A stretch of DNA of 64,000 nucleotides from Brevibacterium luteolum (lineage in GTDB: Bacteria > Actinomycetota > Actinomycetes > Actinomycetales > Brevibacteriaceae), in the NCBI RefSeq assembly GCF_013004595.1, contig NZ_JABEMC010000005.1, positions 1 to 64,000 of the forward strand. Direction: 5' to 3'. Made by a program: the position numbers and the translations under genes. Position 1 is the first letter of the stretch, and each line of letters begins with the position of its first letter. This document shows positions 58,748 through 64,000 of this stretch, in pieces. Below the pieces are notes generated by a model. That model made no database searches. It saw only the letters and a list, made by a program, of their open reading frames with translations, and was not told the origin of the DNA.

Positions 58748-59062
58748 ATGGACATCACCGTCGACTCCCAGACCTTCTCCTTGGCCCACGACGCCGAGGC
58801 CAGCCGCTACACCATCAGCCATGACGGCGAGCAGATCGGGTTCGCCGACTACCACCAGTCCGGCGAGGCCGGTGCCGGTGGCATCCGCGACTTCGACCAC
58901 ACCGTCGTCTCCCCTGAATGGGGCGGCCGCGGGCTGGCCGGCGCGCTCGTCGACTATGCGCTGACCGACACCGTCGATGCCGGCTTCCGGATCAGCCCGA
59001 CCTGCTCCTACGTCGAGCACTACGTCGGCAAGCACCCGCAGTGGCAGGACCACCTCGCCTGA
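58748..59062 (+). CDS. Small GNAT-like protein (NATD1/YjdJ type)
   Basis: A 104-residue single-domain acetyltransferase of COG2388: DFDHTVVSPEWGGRGLAGALV contains the acetyl-CoA loop and PTCSYVEHYVGKHPQW is the distinctive C-terminal block. AAAGGA precedes the ATG. These proteins are among the shortest GNAT members; targets are unknown. Single gene. Confidence 0.85.
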   Translation: MDITVDSQTFSLAHDAEASRYTISHDGEQIGFADYHQSGEAGAGGIRDFDHTVVSPEWGGRGLAGALVDYALTDTVDAGFRISPTCSYVEHYVGKHPQWQDHLA

Positions 59063-59212
59063 TTCCCCGCCCCAGCTGACCGGCTTCTGTGCTGGTCAGC
59101 ACTGCGGAGTCTCATGTGCGCTCGGCTCGGCTTCACAATGTGCGGCCGCGGTCTAGACTGGCAGCGGAACCCCGCAGTTTCAGACGAACTCTCGTTTCTC
59201 AAGGAGGCGAAC

Positions 59213-60670
59213 ATGGACATCCAGCCCATTCTGGACAAGGTCAACACCGGTCTCTTCATCAACGGCGAATGGCGCGAGGCCGAAGGCGGCAAGACCATCG
59301 ACGTGGAGAACCCGGCCACCGGTGAGGTCATCGCGACTGTCGCCGACGGTTCGGCAGCCGATGCCGAGGAGGCGATCCGCGTCGCCGGTGAGAAGCAGGC
59401 CGAATGGGCTGCCGTGCCCCCGCGTGAGCGCGGCGAGATCCTGCGCAGGGCCTATGAGCTGCTCATCGAGCGCCAGGAGGACATCGCCACGGTGATGACC
59501 GCCGAGATGGGCAAGGGCATCGCCGAGTCCCGCGGCGAGGTCGCCTACGGTGCTGAGTTCTTCCGCTGGTTCGCCGAGGAGGCCGTGCGCGTCTCCGGCA
59601 ACTTCATGCAGTCCACTGATGGCAAGAACCGCATTATGGTCTCCCGTGAGCCGGTCGGCCCGTCGGTGCTCGTGACCCCGTGGAACTTCCCGCTGGCGAT
59701 GGGCACCCGCAAGATCGGCCCGGCGATCGCGGCCGGCTGCACGATGGTGTTCAAGCCTGCGAAGCTCACCCCGCTGACCTCGCTCATGCTCGTCGACGTG
59801 CTCAATGACGCCGGCCTGCCCGCCGGTGTGCTCAATGTCGTCACCTCGAACTCCGCTCGCCGGGTTGTGACCCCGTGGATGGAGTCGAACATCGCCCGCA
59901 AGGTCACCTTCACCGGTTCGACCGAGGTCGGTGTCGGACTGCTGGAGCAGGCCGCGCAGAACGTCATGAAGTCCTCGATGGAGCTCGGCGGCAACGCCCC
60001 GTTCGTCGTGTGCGAGGACGCTGACCTCGACAAGGCCGTCGAAGGTGCGCTGCTGGCCAAGATGCGCAACATCGGCGAGGCCTGCACGGCTGCCAACCGC
60101 TTCTTCGTCCACTCCTCGCTGGCCGATGAGTTCGCGCAGCGCATGGCCGATGAGATGGGCAAGATGACCGTCGGCAACGGCCTGGATGAGAACAACAAGA
60201 TCGGCCCGCTCGTCGAGGAGAAGGCTCGCGACAAGGTCGCCAGCCTCGTCGACGACGCTGTCGAGAAGGGCGCGAAGGTCCTCACCGGCGGCAAGAAGGT
60301 CGACGGACCTGGCTACTTCTACGAGCCGACCGTGCTGACGAACGTCTCGGAGGACTCCGAGATCCGCAAGGAGGAGATCTTCGGGCCCGTCGCTGCGATC
60401 TTCACCTTCGACACCGATGAAGAGGCCGTCGAGATGGCCAACGAGACCGACTTCGGTCTCTCCGGCTACCTCTTCACCGAGAACCTCGCTCGCGGCATGA
60501 AGCTCTCCGAGCAGCTCGAATGCGGCATGATCGGCCTCAACACCGGTCTCGTGTCGAACCCGGGCGCGCCGTTCGGCGGAGTCAAGCACTCCGGTCTCGG
60601 CCGTGAGGGCGGACAGGTCGGCATCGACGAGTTCCTCGAGGTCAAGTACGTCACGACCCCGCGCAGCTGA
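59213..60670 (+). CDS. gabD: NADP-dependent succinate-semialdehyde dehydrogenase
   Basis: A 485-residue aldehyde dehydrogenase of GabD type. The catalytic Glu lies in SSMELGGNAPFV, the Cys in NIGEACTAANRFF, and VTPWNFPLAMGTRKIGPA and FKPAKLTPLTS bind cofactor. It oxidises succinate semialdehyde to succinate, closing GABA degradation. AAGGAGG is a strong ribosome site before ATG 59213. No GABA transaminase is adjacent. A different paralogue lies at 34375. Confidence 0.92.
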   Translation: MDIQPILDKVNTGLFINGEWREAEGGKTIDVENPATGEVIATVADGSAADAEEAIRVAGEKQAEWAAVPPRERGEILRRAYELLIERQEDIATVMTAEMGKGIAESRGEVAYGAEFFRWFAEEAVRVSGNFMQSTDGKNRIMVSREPVGPSVLVTPWNFPLAMGTRKIGPAIAAGCTMVFKPAKLTPLTSLMLVDVLNDAGLPAGVLNVVTSNSARRVVTPWMESNIARKVTFTGSTEVGVGLLEQAAQNVMKSSMELGGNAPFVVCEDADLDKAVEGALLAKMRNIGEACTAANRFFVHSSLADEFAQRMADEMGKMTVGNGLDENNKIGPLVEEKARDKVASLVDDAVEKGAKVLTGGKKVDGPGYFYEPTVLTNVSEDSEIRKEEIFGPVAAIFTFDTDEEAVEMANETDFGLSGYLFTENLARGMKLSEQLECGMIGLNTGLVSNPGAPFGGVKHSGLGREGGQVGIDEFLEVKYVTTPRS

Positions 60671-60708
60671 TGTGAACTCCGGCTGAGCTCAGCCGGCACA
60701 TCGCCGCG

Positions 60709-60738
60709 AAGGCCCCGAACCGATCGGTTCGGGGCCTT
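60709..60738. terminator. Bidirectional palindromic terminator
   Basis: AAGGCCCCGAACC and GGTTCGGGGCCTT form a perfect 13-bp stem around GATC between two convergent genes. A second short palindrome (CCGGCTGAGCTCAGCCGG, 60679-60696) precedes it. Confidence 0.85.
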
Positions 60739-60755
60739 CAGCGTTGGCGGGTGGT

Positions 60756-62564
60756 TCAGGCGCGGCGGCGGGCGAGCACGTCGTCGATGCTCGCGACCCC
60801 GGCGCCGGAATCTGTGCCGGTGGCCTTGAAGCGGATCGCGGTGCGGCCGTGGGACAGTGGGCCGGACTCGGCGTCCTCGTCACGTGCTGCGTCCTGAAGC
60901 TCGGGGCGGTAGCCGAGCTCGGCGGCGAACATCTCGGCCAGCGATTCCTTCGACTGCGGTTCGAGGGTGAACGAGGTGGCATCGGCGACGACCGGCTCAG
61001 GCTGATCGCGTTCGACGACTGGGGCGTCGACGTAGGTCGGCTTCGGCAGCGGGCTGGGCTTCCAGCCGGTGGCCTGCAGACGCTGAGCGAAGGGATCCGT
61101 GCCCACGGTCTCTGCCCGCTCGTCCTTGTCCTCAGCATCAGCCTCGGTCTCCGCATCAGCCTCGGCGGTCTCTGCAGTGTCCTTCGCTGGCTTCGGGCCG
61201 AAGCTCAGCGACAGGGCGGCCTCAGTGGTGCGGGAGACGATGACGGTCGTGTCGTTCTCCGCGTTCGAGTCCGCATCGTCCTCAGCAGCGTCAGTGACCT
61301 GGTCCTCGACCGACTCGTCAGCCGGGGACTCGGCGTCGGCGGCCTCGACCTGTGCCGGTGTTGGAGCCGGCTCTGCGGGCGCCTCGGCGGCGGTGTCGTC
61401 TGCGGTCGTCTTCTCGGCAGCCGGGGTCTCGTCGATGTCGAGGATGTGGCGCGGGAAGCGGCGGGCCTGCGAGCTGGCCGGCACCTCAGCCGGCTGGCGG
61501 GGTTCAGAGCTGTCGAGCACCTCGGCGGCATGGGCGCGGCGGGCGGAGACGACCTCAGCGGTGCGGCGCTGCTGGGCAGGATGCTCAGCCGGGCGCTGCT
61601 GACCGCGTGCAGGTTCGTAGCTGCGTGCCGTGCGTGCGGCCGGTGCGGTCGCCTCGCGGCGCAGGGTGCGCACGCGCTTGTTGAGTGAGCCGACGAGGAC
61701 GACGGAGCCGGCGGCGATGACTGCCGTCAGCAGGGGCACCGCCCAGGGCACGACGCTGAAGGCGGCGAGCACGGCGGTGACGAGGGTGGCCGCGAGCATG
61801 CCGAGGAACACGACGGAGACCATCGGGATGATCGAGCGGATGCCAGCGATCTTCTCTGCGGTCTGCCCGTCGATCTCCGGAGCCGGCCGGCGGGCCGAGT
61901 GGGCGCTGCCTGCTTGCGGTGCACCGCCTCGGGCGCGGTGGCTGCCGGTTCCCGCGCCGGGGGCAGCGGGACGGCGGGGGCCGGTCGCTGCCTGCGTGCG
62001 GGCAGTGTCGAGGTGACGACGCAGGTGAGCCGGCATGGCAGCCGGGCGGCTGCGGTGCGTCGGGGAAGGTCCGGCATCGGGTGTGTTCGTCATCATCGCA
62101 TCCAGGTGGTTGTCGGGGCGGCGGTCGCGCAGCGTCGCCGTCTGCGCGGCGGTGTGCAGCTGGGTCAGAGTGTGGGTCTCACCGGCGGCCAGCGGCAGCT
62201 CGATGTACTCGGCCTCCGCAGTGTCGGCTTCGGCTTCTGCGGCGGTGTCCTCGGCTCCGCCGTCGATGACGGACAGGGCCGGGGCGGGGCGGCGCAGGCT
62301 CAGCTGCGCAGGTTCGGTCACGACCTCGACACCGGGTGGCGGGGCGTAGCGGGAGGCGGGGGTGGAGGCGGCGAAGAGCTCCGGGCGGGCAGGCTCCTCA
62401 GCACACGGCTCGGCAGCCGCCGGGCGCTGGCAGATCTCCGCGGTTTCGGGCACCTCGCTGAGCTCGCGCTGTGCCACTGCGCGGTCCGTTCGCCGCAGGA
62501 TTGCCGGCAACGTGAACGCGAAGAGCACGACGAGTGCGATGAGAACCGTGATGCTTGCCTCCAC
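60756..62564 (-). CDS. SepX/GlpR-like divisome membrane protein
   Basis: A 602-residue protein: an N-terminal helix at once (ITVLIALVVLFAFTLPAILR) followed by RRTDRAVAQREL, a long polar region, a pair of central helices (VVFLGMLAATLVTAVLAAF and AVPLLTAVIAAGSVVLVG) near residues 255-300, then an acidic disordered C-terminus. This layout and the location next to rimJ and galU match SepX of Streptomyces and GlpR of corynebacteria, which help organise the FtsZ ring. Start GTG 62564 follows TACAGT by six bases, with no ribosome site. Assignment is by layout and synteny. Confidence 0.72.
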   Translation of the reverse strand: MEASITVLIALVVLFAFTLPAILRRTDRAVAQRELSEVPETAEICQRPAAAEPCAEEPARPELFAASTPASRYAPPPGVEVVTEPAQLSLRRPAPALSVIDGGAEDTAAEAEADTAEAEYIELPLAAGETHTLTQLHTAAQTATLRDRRPDNHLDAMMTNTPDAGPSPTHRSRPAAMPAHLRRHLDTARTQAATGPRRPAAPGAGTGSHRARGGAPQAGSAHSARRPAPEIDGQTAEKIAGIRSIIPMVSVVFLGMLAATLVTAVLAAFSVVPWAVPLLTAVIAAGSVVLVGSLNKRVRTLRREATAPAARTARSYEPARGQQRPAEHPAQQRRTAEVVSARRAHAAEVLDSSEPRQPAEVPASSQARRFPRHILDIDETPAAEKTTADDTAAEAPAEPAPTPAQVEAADAESPADESVEDQVTDAAEDDADSNAENDTTVIVSRTTEAALSLSFGPKPAKDTAETAEADAETEADAEDKDERAETVGTDPFAQRLQATGWKPSPLPKPTYVDAPVVERDQPEPVVADATSFTLEPQSKESLAEMFAAELGYRPELQDAARDEDAESGPLSHGRTAIRFKATGTDSGAGVASIDDVLARRRA

Positions 62565-62570
62565 ACCACA

Positions 62571-62576
62571 ACTGTA
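62571..62576 (-). promoter_or_regulatory. -10 element for a leaderless SepX/GlpR-like mRNA
   Basis: TACAGT on the minus strand ends six bases before the GTG start at 62564. It suggests that this gene has its own promoter within the galU-rimJ run. Confidence 0.45.
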
Positions 62577-62631
62577 TGGCCGCAGCGACTGTCACGATCG
62601 GATCACGGAGGGTGTGTCGAGAAACTGCTCT

Positions 62632-63240
62632 TCAGGTGCCCGGCTGGTGGTCGGAGCGGTTGCGCTGCCAGTAGTCGAGCAGGCCGAAGGGGACGTCCTC
62701 GCGCAGCAGCGCGAAGCTCAGATGGTCAGCCCAGGCGCCGTCGATGTGCATATAGCGTTCGCGGCGTCCTTCATAGCGGAAGCCGAGCTTTTCGACCACG
62801 CGCAGGCTGGCGGTGTTCTCCGGGCGGATGTTGATCTCCATCCGGTGCAGCCCAAGCGCGGTGAAGCAGTAATCGGTGGCCAGCGCCACGGCGGTCGGGG
62901 TGTGGCCGCGGCCTGCGAGCTGCTCGTCGATCCAGTAGCCGAGCTGGGCGGTCATGAGCGAGCTCCACTGGAACCCGGAGACGGTGAGCTGGCCGTGCAG
63001 CCGGCCGCCGATGTCGATGACGAAGGGCAGCAACCGGCCGGTCTTCGCCTGCCGATTCAGCAGCCGGCGCAGGTGGTGGAAGTCGGCAGGTTCGCCGCCG
63101 CGCGGGTCGGTGGCCTCCCATGGGGTCAGCCAGGCGCGGTTGCGGGCGCGCACCTCGGCGTAGTCCTTGGCATCGCGGCGAGTGAGGGGGCGCAGCAGCA
63201 CCTCGCCCTCGCGCAGTTCAACCGGCCAGTAGGAGCTCAC
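62632..63240 (-). CDS. RimJ/RimL-type N-acetyltransferase
   Basis: A 202-residue GNAT enzyme: LRPLTRRDAKDYAEVRARN at the start, AQLGYWIDEQLAGRGHTPTA as motif A, and INIRPENTASLRVVEKLGFR as the C-terminal block. Such enzymes acetylate N-termini of ribosomal or other proteins. In many actinobacteria a rimJ gene sits between galU/glp and sepX, as here. GTG 63240 overlaps the preceding stop (GTGA). Confidence 0.87.
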   Translation of the reverse strand: MSSYWPVELREGEVLLRPLTRRDAKDYAEVRARNRAWLTPWEATDPRGGEPADFHHLRRLLNRQAKTGRLLPFVIDIGGRLHGQLTVSGFQWSSLMTAQLGYWIDEQLAGRGHTPTAVALATDYCFTALGLHRMEINIRPENTASLRVVEKLGFRYEGRRERYMHIDGAWADHLSFALLREDVPFGLLDYWQRNRSDHQPGT

Positions 63241-63866
63241 GGACGCTGCGGATCGCTGTCAGGGGTGCGGTTGAGCGGGACGACCTTCGGGCGCAGGTCA
63301 TGGACGACGGCTCCGGTGCCGGTGTCATCGCCGCCTGCTTCCTCGTCGTCGTCGCTCAGTTCGTCGAGCACATCGAGGATGATCGCCCCGACCTCCTGGA
63401 TGGCCGCCTGCACGCCGGTGACGTCATCGGGCAGGGTGAGCACGAGGGTGTCGCCGATCCAGCCGCAGGCCGGGGACTCGAAAACCGACCGGGAGTACCC
63501 GGCATCGAGCTGGGCGCGGCGGATCGACTGGGCCAGTCCCGGCACCGAGTGGTCGAGCGCCTCACCGACATCGGTGGCGAGGTCCTCACCGAGGCCGACA
63601 CCGAGCCGGCCGACGATGACGACGAGCCGGGCCCGGGCATCAGGACCGCCGAGGCCGGCGAGCCGCTCGTGCAGCGCCTCGCCCACCTCGGCGGCGCTGG
63701 TCTTGACGTCGAAACCGTACTCATCGAGCATCGTCTCCGCCGCCTCGGCAGCGGCTGTCACCTTCCGGCCCGCCAAGGGGCGGGACCGGCCGGCAGCGAT
63801 GACGAGCGCGCCGTAGGTCTCGGCGGCCTGGGACCCGCCGGCAGCGCTGCCGAACAGTCCGGTCAT
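63237..63866 (-). CDS. MoaB/MogA-like (MoCF fold) protein with altered signature
   Basis: A 209-residue protein. AALVIAAGRSR-like YGALVIAAGRSRPLAGRKVT, IVGRLGVGLGEDLATDVGEA and SVPGLAQSIRRAQL follow the order of MoaB-type molybdopterin adenylyltransferase domains, where the middle block is normally a TGGTG loop. Here that loop reads VGRLG, so catalysis is doubtful. About 40 acidic, disordered residues follow. ATG 63866 is nine bases after the galU stop. In related genomes a MoeA/Glp protein occupies this place as the GlpR partner, so a structural divisome role is possible. Confidence 0.65.
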   Translation of the reverse strand: MTGLFGSAAGGSQAAETYGALVIAAGRSRPLAGRKVTAAAEAAETMLDEYGFDVKTSAAEVGEALHERLAGLGGPDARARLVVIVGRLGVGLGEDLATDVGEALDHSVPGLAQSIRRAQLDAGYSRSVFESPACGWIGDTLVLTLPDDVTGVQAAIQEVGAIILDVLDELSDDDEEAGGDDTGTGAVVHDLRPKVVPLNRTPDSDPQRP

Positions 63867-63874
63867 CAGATCGC

Positions 63875-64000
63875 TCAGCTGTCGAGGCCGGCGACGTATT
63901 CGCGCAGCCAGCCGTTGAGTTCGTCTCCGAGGTCGTCGCGGCGCCCGGCGAGCGTGATGACGGCCTTGAGGTAGCTGATCTTGTCGCCGGTGTCGTAGCG
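63875..64000 (-). CDS. galU: UTP--glucose-1-phosphate uridylyltransferase, C-terminus (partial)
   Basis: The last 41 codons of a gene that continues beyond the window: RYDTGDKISYLKAVITLA, then LNGWLREYVAGLDS and TGA. RYDTGDKxxYLKA is the conserved C-terminal block of bacterial GalU, which makes UDP-glucose. UDP-glucose feeds the GalE and glycosyltransferase genes of the surface-polymer island earlier in the window. Confidence 0.88.
   Translation of the reverse strand, partial: RYDTGDKISYLKAVITLAGRRDDLGDELNGWLREYVAGLDS

Overview
The window is high-GC DNA from an actinobacterium, most likely Brevibacterium or a close relative in Micrococcales. The pointers are GC-rich codon use, many GTG starts, several starts that sit 6-7 bases behind a -10 hexamer (leaderless mRNAs), a protein O-mannosyltransferase, a galU/rimJ/sepX-type divisome locus, and sialic-acid-type genes next to glycerol-teichoic-acid genes. 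The genus is an inference. I saw no rRNA, tRNA or CRISPR array.

1-3.4 kb: the end of an IS3-family element that has cut a DUF4190 gene, two more small DUF4190-type membrane proteins, then the O-mannosyltransferase. 3.5-10.4 kb: a plus-strand nonulosonic-acid operon with a CMP-nonulosonate synthetase fused to a KdsC-like phosphatase, NeuB, a GT2, a polysialyltransferase-like protein and a large fusion ending in a DUF6716 domain. 10.4-15.4 kb: GtrA, the MetNIQ methionine importer and formate-tetrahydrofolate ligase. 15.4-17.0 kb: a membrane/Nudix-like gene with an in-frame TGA.

17.3-27.0 kb: a glycerol-phosphate teichoic-acid-type island: a TagB/TagF-like polymerase and an AT-rich GT4 on the plus strand; a second TagF-like protein, TagD, GalE, a CDP-alcohol phosphotransferase and two GT2 enzymes on the minus strand. 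With region two it suggests that the cell carries a nonulosonate polymer (sialic acid or Kdn) as well as a glycerol-phosphate polymer.

27-38 kb: mostly ordinary single genes (LRV-like repeat protein, aldo/keto reductase, a helix-hairpin-helix protein with a histone-H1-like tail, Nudix hydrolase, AtoE transporter, an LPXTG surface protein with two 318-bp repeats, succinate-semialdehyde dehydrogenase, 3-hydroxyacyl-CoA dehydrogenase). 38-49 kb: acyl-CoA metabolism (ligase, enoyl-CoA hydratase, quinone-oxidoreductase-type MDR, thioesterase, thiolase) beside a TRAP transporter with two binding proteins; the two blocks share an operator-like motif. 49-60 kb: a NYN nuclease with a structured leader, a LysR/YeiH pair, an MFS exporter, an Lrp/EamA pair, an AbiE-like toxin-antitoxin module with a palindromic promoter, ornithine cyclodeaminase, acetyltransferases and a second semialdehyde dehydrogenase. 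60.7-64 kb: the sepX/glpR - rimJ - MoaB-like - galU locus.
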